The notes: a model not told the origin generated them from the letters alone. 39,029 nt of DNA from M55B154 sp964486725 (GCA_964486725.1 CAZAOK010000026.1:1-39029), one strand, 5' to 3'; counted from the first letter of the stretch, positions 1 to 8,386 are shown. Made by a program: numbers and translations.

Positions 1-283
1 AAACATCGACCGCCACCTGGTGATGGGCGGCATCCAGACCGCATCAAGCGCGGCGATGTACCGGGCTACCTGCAAAACTCTGAGGGCGAATACGGTATGA
101 ATTCACGTGTTTTTTGCGTTACGCCTGAAAATCCTGTTATTTTACTGAATTTTAACATTGAATTGTGTTATACTGAATTTAATATTTGACAACATTCTAA
201 CCATCAGTATTCCCAATAATTATGGCAACAAAATGTGCTGATTTTAAGACATTGATGATGAAAACAATCCAAAGAGGATATAT
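1..283. other. Upstream region of carA with a possible 3' gene fragment
   Basis: Bases 2-100 read open on the plus strand and end in TGA, giving about 32 residues with mostly G/C third bases, so this may be the 3' end of a gene whose body lies outside the window. I do not recognise the peptide. The first ~100 bases look clearly more GC-rich than the following AT-rich stretch (100-283). That stretch carries a 10-bp direct repeat, TACTGAATTT, at 143-152 and 171-180, and promoter-like sequences. No riboswitch or attenuator hairpin for the following carA gene was seen. Confidence 0.35.
166..174 (+). promoter_or_regulatory. Possible extended -10 promoter for carA
   Basis: The sequence TGTTATACT fits an extended -10 box (TG, one base, then TATACT, five of six matches to TATAAT). 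No good -35 box stands 16-18 bases upstream, which is acceptable for extended -10 promoters. Transcription would start near 181, giving an untranslated leader of about 100 bases before carA. A TTGACA hexamer at 186-191 is an alternative -35 box but has only a weak -10 (TATTCC) after it. Sequence-only prediction. Confidence 0.3.
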
Positions 284-1372
284 ATGGCAGAAAAAGCCTA
301 CCTGATACTGGAAGATGGAGAGATATTCTCCGGCCTGGGATTTGGTCACCCCGGTGATTCGATTGGCGAGGTGGTGTTTAATACCTCCATGAGTGGATAC
401 CAGGAAGTGTTGACCGATCCATCCTATAGTGGACAGATCATAACAATGACCTACCCCATGATCGGTAATTACGGGGTAAACGCCGAAGACATGGAATCTG
501 AGAAAGTTCAGGTTGCCGGATTCGTGGTAAAAGAATACAGTAAGCATTTTTCTAATTTCAGGGCTGAGTATTCGCTGGATGACTATCTTGCCAGGGCCGG
601 GGTGCCCGGTATAGAAGGGGTGGACACCAGGAGACTGACCAGGTATATACGGGACAAGGGGGCCATGCGAGCGGGAATTTTCAGGGATCCCGATGGGGCA
701 CTCGCAAAGGTGAAGGCGCATCCGAAGATGGAAGGACTTGACCTGGCATCCCGGGTGGCATGCACAAAATGCTATACCTTCGGGGAAGAGAAACCGGGGG
801 CATATACGGTTGGGGTGTTTGATTTCGGGGTGAAGACTAATATACTGAGACTTCTGAAGGATGAGGGTTTCAACATCAGGGTGTATCCCGGCAATTCTTC
901 GCTGAAAGATGCCTTAAAAGACGGGGTCCATGGAATATTTCTCTCCAATGGTCCCGGTGATCCTGATGCCATAGAATACGCACCGGGCCTGGTACAGGAT
1001 ATAGCTAAAGAGGGAATCCCCTGTTTCGGCATATGCCTGGGGCATCAGCTTCTGGGTCTTGGGCTGGGAGGAACTACCTACAAGCTTAAATTCGGCCACA
1101 GGGGTGCCAACCAGCCGGTTAAAAACATGGATACCGACAGGGTGGAAATCACATCACAGAACCACGGGTTTGCCGTCGACTATGAATCCCTCAGGGGTAA
1201 CAGTGATATTGAGATAACTCATCTGAACCTGAACGATAATACCGTTGAAGGACTGCGGCATCGGAAACTTCCCATTTTTTCGGTACAGTATCATCCAGAA
1301 GCCAGCCCGGGGCCCCATGATTCGAGATACCTCTTCTCGAAATTTTTTAAGCTCGTTCACGATAATCAATAG
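284..1372 (+). CDS. carA: Carbamoyl-phosphate synthase small (glutaminase) subunit
   Basis: This subunit hydrolyses glutamine and passes ammonia to the large subunit CarB, which makes carbamoyl phosphate for pyrimidines and arginine in the cytoplasm. The 362 residues match the family length. The N-terminal CPSase small-chain domain spans about 1-140 and shows the family-type NTSMSGYQE segment. A class I glutamine amidotransferase domain follows, with nucleophile Cys251 in GICLGHQ and the partners His337 and Glu339 in QYHPEA. The ATG is supported by AGAGGA at 273-278, five bases upstream. carB is not adjacent: the next gene is nrdJ, 68 bases on. Amidotransferase paralogues are excluded by the N-terminal domain, so the call is firm. 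Confidence 0.96.
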   Translation: MAEKAYLILEDGEIFSGLGFGHPGDSIGEVVFNTSMSGYQEVLTDPSYSGQIITMTYPMIGNYGVNAEDMESEKVQVAGFVVKEYSKHFSNFRAEYSLDDYLARAGVPGIEGVDTRRLTRYIRDKGAMRAGIFRDPDGALAKVKAHPKMEGLDLASRVACTKCYTFGEEKPGAYTVGVFDFGVKTNILRLLKDEGFNIRVYPGNSSLKDALKDGVHGIFLSNGPGDPDAIEYAPGLVQDIAKEGIPCFGICLGHQLLGLGLGGTTYKLKFGHRGANQPVKNMDTDRVEITSQNHGFAVDYESLRGNSDIEITHLNLNDNTVEGLRHRKLPIFSVQYHPEASPGPHDSRYLFSKFFKLVHDNQ

Positions 1373-1440
1373 CCAGAAACAGCGTAATTCGTATATATTA
1401 ACAGTACGCACCCAATATTACCTGCACCAGGGAGGAAGAC

Positions 1441-3786
1441 GTGGCACATACCAATACAGAGAATACTACAGGATGGGAATCCATAAAGATACAGTCAAAG
1501 GCAGATCCCGCATTGTCGGAGAACGCGTTGTTAGTTCTGGAGAAACGGTATCTTTCGAAAGACGAGTCCGGTGAATTGATAGAAACACCCAGGGAGATGT
1601 TTGAGCGCATAGGTAAATTTATCGCTTCGGCGGATCTCAATTATGGGAAAACCGCTGAACAGGTGAACAGCGTGGCTACCCGCTTTTACGAGATGATGGT
1701 GAACATGGAGTTTATTCCCAACAGTCCTACCCTGATGAACGCTGGAAAGCCCCTGGGCCAGCTGTCGGCCTGTTTCGTGCTGCCGGTAGAAGATTCGATG
1801 GAAGGTATATTTGATACCATAAAATCCATGGCGCTCATTCACAAAAGTGGTGGCGGTACGGGGTTCTCATTCTCACGGATGCGTCCGAAAAATGACGTGG
1901 TTCGTTCCACCACCGGGGTATCAAGCGGCCCGGTTTCGTTCATGAACATATTCAACAGTGCCACCGAAACAGTGAAACAGGGGGGGACAAGGCGTGGTGC
2001 CAACATGGCAATTTTGCATGTCACCCATCCTGATATACTTGATTTCATCACCGCAAAAGAGGATACCGACAAGTTGACCAATTTTAACTGCTCGGTTGCC
2101 ATTACCGATGAGTTTATGAAGGCGGTAGAAACTGACGGTGAGTACGATCTTATCAGCCCACGAACGGGAGAGCCGGTTAGAAAGTTAAATGCCCGGGATG
2201 TTTTTTCGCTGATCGTAGATATGGCGTGGAAAAACGGTGAGCCGGGAGTAGTGTTTATTGACAAAATAAATGAAAAAAACGTATTAAAAAAGGTTGGTCT
2301 TATTGAAAGCACCAACCCCTGCGGTGAGCAGCCCCTCTTACCCTTCGAATCATGTAACCTGGGGTCTATCAACCTGAATACAGTTGTAAAGGATGATAGT
2401 GGCACATGCACGGTAGATTACGAGAAGCTGAAAGAGATCACGAAGGATGCCGTTCATTTTCTTGACAATGTTATTGACTGCAACCGTTATCCATTGAAGG
2501 AAATTGAAGAGAATACCAGGGCCAACCGAAAAATTGGCCTTGGCATCATGGGGTTCGCGGATCTGCTTATCAGGATGGGAATACCTTACAATTCAGAGAA
2601 GGCCCTCGAGGTGGCAGAGCAGGTTATGGCTACCATACAGGACGCCTCAAAAGACGCCTCACGAGCACTGGCTGATGAACGCGGCGCCTTCCCGAATTTC
2701 GATAAATCTGAATATGCCGAGATGGAAGAACCTCCCCTTCGTAATGCCACAACCACAACCATCGCGCCAACGGGGACCATCAGTATAATAGCGGGTACCT
2801 CAAGCGGTGTTGAGCCAGTGTTTGCCCTTGCGTATGTGCGTAACGTGATGGACAACAATACCCTGGTAGAGACAAACCCCCGGTTCAGGGAAGTCATGGA
2901 AGAGCGGGGTCTTTATTCAGAAGAGATCATGCAGCGGGTGGCCAAAACGGGTTCAGTGAAAAACATGGAAGATATTCCGGAGGACATCCAGAACATCTTT
3001 GTGACCGCACATGATATAACTCCCGAATGGCATGTTATGGTGCAGGCGGCCTTTCAGAAATACGTGGATAACGCGGTTTCAAAGACCGTGAACTTCTCCC
3101 ATACCGCAACCCGTGAACACATTGAAACAGTGTACATGATGGCCTTCAACCAGGGATGCAAGGGTGTTACAGTGTACAGGGACGGCTCCCGGGACGCACA
3201 GGTGTTGCAGGTAGCGCGGGATGAAGAGGTTACTCACCGTATAACCGAAGAAGGCAAGGTGGAGGTGTACGCGGCCCATGCCCACATAAAGCCGCGTCCC
3301 CGCAAAGATATTACCTGGGGGGCCACCCGGAAGATGGATACCGGTTGCGGTTCACTGTATGTTACCATCAACGAGGACGAGGAAGGACTGTTCGAGGTGT
3401 TTGCCACCATGGGTAAGGCGGGCGGCTGCGCGGCAAGCCAGACAGAGGCGGTGAGCCGGCTTATATCACTTTCCCTGCGATCCGGGGTCGAACCTGAGCA
3501 GATAATCAAGCAGTTGAAAGGGGTGCGCTGTCCCAACCAGGCATGGGTAAAAGGGGGCCGTATATATTCATGTGCTGATGCCATTGCCAAGGCGATGGAG
3601 ATGTACGCGGGACAGGAACAGGGAAAAGGCGATCCGGGTAAAGAAGATGCCCGTAATAACGCTGAAACCAACGGGAAGGGCAGTGACGCGGTAATGGTCG
3701 GGGTATGCCCCGATTGCCACGGGCCCCTGGAATTCGAGTCAGGATGCTCAGTATGCCGCATGTGCGGTTTTTCACGCTGCGGTTAG
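1441..3786 (+). CDS. nrdJ: Adenosylcobalamin-dependent (class II) ribonucleotide reductase
   Basis: The enzyme reduces ribonucleotides to deoxyribonucleotides using a radical generated from adenosylcobalamin, independent of oxygen. The 781-residue product has the three active-site cysteines: Cys111 (SACFVLP), the thiyl-radical Cys294 (NPCGEQ) and Cys305 (ESCNLGSINL). It also has a TSCPD-type region near 640-700 (GCGSLYVTI to GVRCPNQAW) and a cysteine-rich tail (CPDC...CRMCGFSRCG) like the tails that re-reduce the active site or bind metal. No ATP-cone is evident at the N-terminus. The start is GTG, chosen because AGGGAGGAAG lies just upstream at 1428-1437. Its stop overlaps the convergent sigma-54 activator by 4 bases. 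A corrinoid adenosyltransferase gene at 33573-34097 could supply the cofactor. No cobalamin riboswitch is seen in the 68-base leader. Confidence 0.95.
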   Translation: MAHTNTENTTGWESIKIQSKADPALSENALLVLEKRYLSKDESGELIETPREMFERIGKFIASADLNYGKTAEQVNSVATRFYEMMVNMEFIPNSPTLMNAGKPLGQLSACFVLPVEDSMEGIFDTIKSMALIHKSGGGTGFSFSRMRPKNDVVRSTTGVSSGPVSFMNIFNSATETVKQGGTRRGANMAILHVTHPDILDFITAKEDTDKLTNFNCSVAITDEFMKAVETDGEYDLISPRTGEPVRKLNARDVFSLIVDMAWKNGEPGVVFIDKINEKNVLKKVGLIESTNPCGEQPLLPFESCNLGSINLNTVVKDDSGTCTVDYEKLKEITKDAVHFLDNVIDCNRYPLKEIEENTRANRKIGLGIMGFADLLIRMGIPYNSEKALEVAEQVMATIQDASKDASRALADERGAFPNFDKSEYAEMEEPPLRNATTTTIAPTGTISIIAGTSSGVEPVFALAYVRNVMDNNTLVETNPRFREVMEERGLYSEEIMQRVAKTGSVKNMEDIPEDIQNIFVTAHDITPEWHVMVQAAFQKYVDNAVSKTVNFSHTATREHIETVYMMAFNQGCKGVTVYRDGSRDAQVLQVARDEEVTHRITEEGKVEVYAAHAHIKPRPRKDITWGATRKMDTGCGSLYVTINEDEEGLFEVFATMGKAGGCAASQTEAVSRLISLSLRSGVEPEQIIKQLKGVRCPNQAWVKGGRIYSCADAIAKAMEMYAGQEQGKGDPGKEDARNNAETNGKGSDAVMVGVCPDCHGPLEFESGCSVCRMCGFSRCG

Positions 3787-5366
3787 GGGGCCGGTGTTCT
3801 GTACCTGGTAAAATCGATGCCCAGAGCTTTTACGCGGTAATTGAGAATCCGGGTGGTAGTGCCAAGCAGGGTGGCGGCCCTGGTGATGTTGCCGCGGGTT
3901 ATCTTCAGATGATCAATGATGATCTCCCTGGCGTACTGGTTGATCATTTCTTCCAGGTTGCGTATGCCTTCCGTCGTATCATCTGCCATCTGCAATGACG
4001 GGGGAAGGTGGTAACTTCTGATTACCATCTCGTTGCTGAGTATGGCTGCCCTCTGGATTGCGTTTTCAAGCTCCCGAACGTTTCCCGGCCAGTGATAACT
4101 TACCAGCATGTCAATAGCTTCGCTGCTGATGCGGCTGATATTCTTGTTGAATTCTTTGTTGTACTTTTCAAGAAAGTGGTCAGCAAGAAGCATGATGTCG
4201 GCTTTTCTTTCCCGAAGCGGGGGAACAAAGAGGGGAAACACGTTCAGCCTGTAGTACAGGTCTTCCCTGAATTCCTTGCGGGCAATTTTTTCTTCAAGGT
4301 TCTGATGTGTGGCCGCTATTACCCTCACGTCAAGGGGCAGCGGCCTTGTCCCCCCTATCCGTTCAAAATTTCTCTCCTGGATTACGCGAAGAAGCTTTAC
4401 CTGTAGTGAAACATGAAGATCGCCGATTTCATCAAGGAATATGGTTCCCCCGTCGGCCATCTCGAAACGACCTTTCTTCATGGATGAAGCCCCTGTGAAT
4501 GCGCCTTTTTCATAGCCAAAGAGCTCACTCTCGATGAGATTCTCAGGAAGTGCTGCTATGTTCACCTTTACGAAGGGCTTGTTTCTCCTGGGACTGTTTT
4601 CGAATATGGCATTTGCGATTAGTTCTTTTCCTGTACCGCTTTCCCCGGTAATAAGTACTGTTGACGTTGTGGGAGCCACAAGCATTATCTTTTCATAGAG
4701 CTCCTGCATTATATGTGAATTTCCCAGGATATTGCCGGGACGTAATTTGGAAAGCTTGATCTTCAAAAGCCTGTTTTCTTCTTCAAGTAGAGTTTCCTTC
4801 TGCACCATCTCTCTTCGGGTGTTTACCGCGTGTGCGATCATAACCGATACGGCACTCAGGGTTCGAAGCTCTTCAAGAAAGGAGTGGTGGGCCTTCTTGT
4901 ATTTATCGATGGAGATGGTTCCGATAACCCTGTTTTCAAGGATGATGGGTACGCACATGAAAGCCATGTTTTGCCCGGTGTTTCGAAGCTTCGCGCCGGT
5001 TTTGTTCAGAAACAATGGTTCGCTGTCGATGGAAGGGACAACCAGTGGTTTTCCGGAACTGATCACTGATCCAGTAATACCTTCACCGGCCCTGTAGCGC
5101 CCCCTTGTAACCTCGTCATCGGTATAGCCGTAAGAAGCATCCACGAAAAAATCATCGGTACTTTCATGATGAATAGAGATGGCCCCCCGCTCGATTCCAA
5201 GATGTGAGGCAAGCAGCGTCAGTACATTGTGCATCAATTCTTCCATGTCTGAGGTGGAAGTAAAAATCTTACCAATAGCGTACAGCAGTTCTGATTCCCT
5301 GCTTTCCAGATCTATCTGTTGTGGATCGGGTTGCACGGGCATGTGGGTTTTGTTTTCTGTATCCAT
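3783..5366 (-). CDS. Sigma-54-dependent activator, GAF-AAA+-Fis HTH (NifA/FhlA-like)
   Basis: This is a bacterial enhancer-binding protein that remodels sigma-54 RNA polymerase. From the chosen start it has 527 residues: a GAF sensor domain (about 25-180), a short helical linker, an AAA+ domain with Walker A GESGTGKE (241-248), the sigma-54 contact loop GAFTGA (288-293) and Walker B (306-313), and a C-terminal Fis-type helix-turn-helix. There is no receiver domain, so control is probably by ligand binding to GAF rather than phosphorylation. The start at 5366 is preferred because GGAAG lies eight bases upstream; the reading frame continues to 5483 but those starts lack a ribosome site and run through a terminator. 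It lies beside an ammonium operon with a sigma-54 promoter, which is a plausible target. That link is inference. Confidence 0.9.
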   Translation of the reverse strand: MDTENKTHMPVQPDPQQIDLESRESELLYAIGKIFTSTSDMEELMHNVLTLLASHLGIERGAISIHHESTDDFFVDASYGYTDDEVTRGRYRAGEGITGSVISSGKPLVVPSIDSEPLFLNKTGAKLRNTGQNMAFMCVPIILENRVIGTISIDKYKKAHHSFLEELRTLSAVSVMIAHAVNTRREMVQKETLLEEENRLLKIKLSKLRPGNILGNSHIMQELYEKIMLVAPTTSTVLITGESGTGKELIANAIFENSPRRNKPFVKVNIAALPENLIESELFGYEKGAFTGASSMKKGRFEMADGGTIFLDEIGDLHVSLQVKLLRVIQERNFERIGGTRPLPLDVRVIAATHQNLEEKIARKEFREDLYYRLNVFPLFVPPLRERKADIMLLADHFLEKYNKEFNKNISRISSEAIDMLVSYHWPGNVRELENAIQRAAILSNEMVIRSYHLPPSLQMADDTTEGIRNLEEMINQYAREIIIDHLKITRGNITRAATLLGTTTRILNYRVKALGIDFTRYRTPAP

Positions 5367-5406
5367 ATAAAAGGCTTCCATGATATAATATACACTAATA
5401 TATAAC

Positions 5407-5463
5407 AAAAGACCGGCAGGGAAAGAATAAATGACTTCAAGTTCCCAAACCGGCCTTTTTTTT
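5407..5463 (-). terminator. Terminator-like hairpin after the barrel-protein gene
   Basis: Arms AAAAG, CCGG and GGGAA pair with TTCCC, CCGG and CTTTT around an AT-rich loop, with small internal mismatches. Read on the minus strand, the hairpin begins about 44 bases after the stop at 5507 and ends in TCTTTTG. The plus-strand side ends in eight T, so it may work in both directions. It separates the ammonium operon from the sigma-54 activator gene downstream. Confidence 0.65.
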
Positions 5464-5506
5464 ACATAAATGTAATTATGCACCCATTACGGGCCATAGA
5501 TACGTA

Positions 5507-6340
5507 TTAAAATGTTGTGGCCACTCCAAATTCAGCCCACAGGTGGTTTCGCAGGGCAGAAGGTCGTGAATCACCGTCAAGGTCATAGTCTGCCATGAAA
5601 TCAGAATCAAGGGTCCTGGCATAATATACTGCCGATGTAAATTCAATTCCTTCATACATGCTGCTGGTGCCAAGAGATACGCCGGCGTCACTGAAGCCCT
5701 TCGCGTCAAAATAGGCGTTGTTGTAATACGCTCCCCATGCACCCATGCTGAAGGTAAAGCTGTCTGTGCTGATCAGGTCATGCCCGATGGAAAGCTTTAC
5801 ATAATAGTCTTCGTTTTGGGGTGTGCCTTCATCGCTCTCTTTGACGTAATAATCATAGTATACTTCAAGAGCAGGTGAAAGGGGAATATCCAGCCCCAGC
5901 CCCAGGGAGCCTTCAACGAATGATGGATCGGTTGCCGTATCATCAACCTCGTCGTAGAATGGATAGTGAATATACATCACCCCCAGGTCAACCGAGAGAA
6001 TGCCGGTTGAAACACTGTAGGCAAGACCGTAATCGAATTCATGGTATACCTCGGCTTCATTGGGTTCGCCTGTTTCGTTGACCACCAGGTAATCCTCGTT
6101 AATACCTGCTGCCACCGATAGTGAAAGTCCGGTATCACCGAATTCAAGTCCTGCCGATGGCCAGATGACGCCAACACCCTTACCGTTTAATTCAACCCCT
6201 CTCCACCAGTAGGTGCTGCTGTAACTTATCCCAACAGGTATTTTAAGAAATGAATCTTCGGCATGCGCTTTGTTCATGGACGGCATCATGGCCAGTGAAA
6301 AAACAAGTGTCAGTGATAGTGCGACTAATGTCTTCTTCAT
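5507..6340 (-). CDS. Outer-membrane beta-barrel protein, putative porin (TorF/Gcw_chp-like)
   Basis: This is probably an outer-membrane channel. The 277 residues begin with a Sec signal peptide (basic start, hydrophobic core, cleavage likely after AHA at residue 27). The mature part opens with an SSTYWWRG segment resembling the SS-Y-RG start of TorF/Gcw_chp putative porins. It then alternates polar and aromatic residues in many predicted strands, with acidic loops, and ends in Phe as outer-membrane barrels do. AAGGAG lies just upstream of the ATG. It is the third gene after amt and the P-II gene, 40 bases behind the latter, so it probably shares their nitrogen control and may admit a nitrogen compound. 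The substrate cannot be read from sequence. Confidence 0.8.
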   Translation of the reverse strand: MKKTLVALSLTLVFSLAMMPSMNKAHAEDSFLKIPVGISYSSTYWWRGVELNGKGVGVIWPSAGLEFGDTGLSLSVAAGINEDYLVVNETGEPNEAEVYHEFDYGLAYSVSTGILSVDLGVMYIHYPFYDEVDDTATDPSFVEGSLGLGLDIPLSPALEVYYDYYVKESDEGTPQNEDYYVKLSIGHDLISTDSFTFSMGAWGAYYNNAYFDAKGFSDAGVSLGTSSMYEGIEFTSAVYYARTLDSDFMADYDLDGDSRPSALRNHLWAEFGVATTF

Positions 6341-6380
6341 AATGATCTCCTTAATAGTTATATAGTTTACAAATAATTGT

Positions 6381-6722
6381 TTACCCTATTGCGTCTGTTC
6401 CTTCTTCCCCGGTGCGAATGCGAATGCAATTCCGCAAGTCCTGCACAAATATTTTGCCGTCACCGATGTTGCCGCTGCGTGATCCGCGTATGATGGCATC
6501 AATGGTAATTGTTTCGAAATCATCATTTACCGCGATCTCGAGGCGAATTTTTTTCAACAGGTTTACCTCGATGGGGACACCCCGGTAGGTTTCCATGTAA
6601 CCCCCCTGTTGCCCGCAACCAAGGGAGTTGGTTACCGACATCTTCATGACATTAGCCTTGAAGAGTTCCTGTTTTACATCGTTAAGACGTTCTGGTTGTA
6701 TATACGCTATTATCAGTTTCAT
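6381..6722 (-). CDS. glnK: P-II nitrogen regulatory protein, GlnK-type, lacking Tyr51
   Basis: P-II proteins are trimeric sensors of ATP/ADP and 2-oxoglutarate; GlnK paralogues block the ammonium channel by inserting the T-loop. The 113 residues align with E. coli GlnB without gaps: Gln39 is kept, Tyr46 is kept (ETYRG), and the C-terminal signature GDGKIFVQD...IRIRTGEEG is intact. The T-loop reads RGVPIEVNL where GlnB has RGAEYMVDF, so position 51, the uridylylated tyrosine of enteric P-II, is Ile. Uridylylation at that site is therefore impossible. The gene follows amt by 12 bases, with AAAGGAGG as ribosome site. The amt linkage supports a GlnK role; the exact symbol is inferred from context. 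Confidence 0.92.
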   Translation of the reverse strand: MKLIIAYIQPERLNDVKQELFKANVMKMSVTNSLGCGQQGGYMETYRGVPIEVNLLKKIRLEIAVNDDFETITIDAIIRGSRSGNIGDGKIFVQDLRNCIRIRTGEEGTDAIG

Positions 6723-6734
6723 GGACTGCCTCCT

Positions 6735-8081
6735 TTACTGGCTGATAAAGATCTGGAAACCCGAATAGGATTCCATGCCGTGTTCTTCGATGTCGAGGCC
6801 CCGAATCTCCTCGTCTTTTGACACACGCAGGCCAGCGGTTTTCTTTATAGTAAAGAAAAGAAGTCCTGATGTGACAGTTACCCAGCCGAATACCGCAAGC
6901 ACTCCAAGGGCCTGAACGCCAAGCAGGCTAAAGCCGCCGCCGTAAAAAAGGCCGTTTACGCCTTCTCCGGCATATGATGCCTGGGCAAAAAGCCCAACAA
7001 GCAGGGTACCAAGGGCACCACACACACCGTGTACGGATATGGCACCAACCGGGTCATCTATTCGCAGCTTGAAGTCGATGAATTCCACCGAGAGCACAAC
7101 TACAATACCCGCAATTGCCCCGATGATTATGGCACTTGCAGGTGAGACAGCCGCACATCCAGCGGTAATCGCCACAAGACCGGCCAGCGCGCCGTTGAGA
7201 CTCATGCTGACATCCGGCTTTCCCGATTTCAGCCATATGGTGAACATGGCGGTGATTGCCCCGGCTGCCGCGGCAAGATTGGTGTTTACTGCAATAAAAG
7301 CAATGGAGAGATCGTCACCGGCGGTAGTGCTGCCGGGGTTAAATCCGAACCATCCAAACCAGAGTATGAAAACCCCGAGGGCCGCAAGTGGAAGACTGTG
7401 ACCCGGTATGGCGCGGGGTGTGCCGTCAGGATTGTACTTGCCGATCCTTGGGCCAAGCAGCATGGCGCCCATCAGTGCCGCCCATCCTCCCACTGAGTGT
7501 ACCACGGTTGAACCCGCGAAGTCAACAAAACCCAGGCCACCCAGCCATCCGTCTCCCCATATCCAGTGTCCGGATATCGGGTAGATTACTGCCGTAATAA
7601 AGATACTGTACATCATGTACGAGGTGAACTTTGTTCGTTCGGCCATGGCCCCCGAGACGATGGTGGCAGCGGTCGCGGCAAACACGGCCTGGAAAAGCCA
7701 GAAGGCGAACATCCAGAGACCATCGGGGTTTCCGGGGGTTGCATCTGACAGGAAAAAATTTGAAGACCCCATGAACCCGGCAATTGAATTGCCGAACATG
7801 AGGCCGAAACCTATCATGAAAAAGGCGATGGAGCCTACTGAAAAGTCCATCAGGTTTTTCATGATTATATTCCCGGCACTTTTTGCCCTTGTGAAGCCGA
7901 TCTCCACCATGGCAAATCCCGCCTGCATGAAGAATACCAGGAAGGCGGCAACAAGTGTCCAGACAACATTGATTGCCTTGATACTTGAAACCGGTTCAGG
8001 CACGGTTTCCCCGGCAAAAGCTGTGACAGCTGATCCGAAGACAAAGAGTATTAATAAGCCTGCGTTTCGTAAAGTTCTCAT
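6735..8081 (-). CDS. amt: Ammonium transporter (Amt family)
   Basis: This is a trimeric inner-membrane channel for ammonium/ammonia uptake. The 448 residues start with a signal sequence (AVTAFAG near 18-24) and contain about eleven hydrophobic segments. The twin pore histidines are His195 (STVVHSVGG) and His351 (VHGVCGALG). The cytoplasmic tail GLDIEEHGMESY is typical of the family and takes part in gating. The start at 8081 is preferred over the ATG six bases upstream, because AAGGAG is directly against the upstream ATG but correctly spaced from this one. It is the first gene of amt, glnK and porin, read from a sigma-54 promoter at 8129-8143. Confidence 0.95.
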   Translation of the reverse strand: MRTLRNAGLLILFVFGSAVTAFAGETVPEPVSSIKAINVVWTLVAAFLVFFMQAGFAMVEIGFTRAKSAGNIIMKNLMDFSVGSIAFFMIGFGLMFGNSIAGFMGSSNFFLSDATPGNPDGLWMFAFWLFQAVFAATAATIVSGAMAERTKFTSYMMYSIFITAVIYPISGHWIWGDGWLGGLGFVDFAGSTVVHSVGGWAALMGAMLLGPRIGKYNPDGTPRAIPGHSLPLAALGVFILWFGWFGFNPGSTTAGDDLSIAFIAVNTNLAAAAGAITAMFTIWLKSGKPDVSMSLNGALAGLVAITAGCAAVSPASAIIIGAIAGIVVVLSVEFIDFKLRIDDPVGAISVHGVCGALGTLLVGLFAQASYAGEGVNGLFYGGGFSLLGVQALGVLAVFGWVTVTSGLLFFTIKKTAGLRVSKDEEIRGLDIEEHGMESYSGFQIFISQ

Positions 8082-8386
8082 TGTCATTCTCCTTTTAATG
8101 ATTTACACTTGATATATGACATATATACGCACGGTTCGTGCCAGATGAGATAGAAATGACGGTAATACAGGTTTACATTCATAAAAAATGCTGAAAGGTG
8201 ATTTTTTTATAAGAAAAAAGTAGAAGTCAGTTGCAAAAATAAGGTGAATGAATATACAAAAAGACTTCTGGTGAACAAAAGACCATGAATATTAGCTCCC
8301 GGGTGTATCACATGCCTGATGATTACTACAATAATGTATGAAATTCAGGTGTGAAATACAAAAATGTACTTTTTGGAGACCGTGAT
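8082..8386. promoter_or_regulatory. Divergent regulatory region between amt and the FAD oxidoreductase gene
   Basis: This 305-base AT-rich region holds the amt sigma-54 promoter. It also holds a widely spaced inverted repeat AGAAGTC (8222-8228) / GACTTCT (8263-8269). The half-sites lie about 105-150 bases upstream of the amt start point and about four helical turns apart, a range where enhancer-binding proteins often sit. A weak sigma-70 promoter on the plus strand, TTGCAA at 8231-8236 and TATACA at 8253-8258 with 16-base spacing, could serve the oxidoreductase gene. None of these assignments except the -24/-12 site is strong. No small ORF is convincing here. Confidence 0.4.
8129..8143 (-). 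promoter_or_regulatory. Sigma-54 (-24/-12) promoter of the amt operon
   Basis: On the minus strand the sequence is TGGCACGAACCGTGC. The -24 element TGGCACG is perfect, and GG and GC are separated by exactly ten bases, as sigma-54 promoters require. The -12 element (GTGC) differs from TTGC at one position. Transcription would start near 8117, about 36 bases before the amt start. Nitrogen-limited amt-glnK operons are commonly sigma-54 dependent, and a sigma-54 activator is encoded 2.7 kb away. Confidence 0.75.

Noticed and set aside
1373..1440. Cobalamin riboswitch before nrdJ
   Set aside because: The gap is only 68 bases, far too short for the riboswitch, and I see no B12-box-like sequence.
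1839..2411. 190-codon minus-strand frame inside nrdJ
   Set aside because: It lies wholly opposite the conserved catalytic region of NrdJ, has no ribosome site and no recognisable domain.
5367..5483. N-terminal extension of the sigma-54 activator
   Set aside because: It would run through the terminator hairpin and lacks a ribosome site; the start at 5366 has GGAAG at good spacing.
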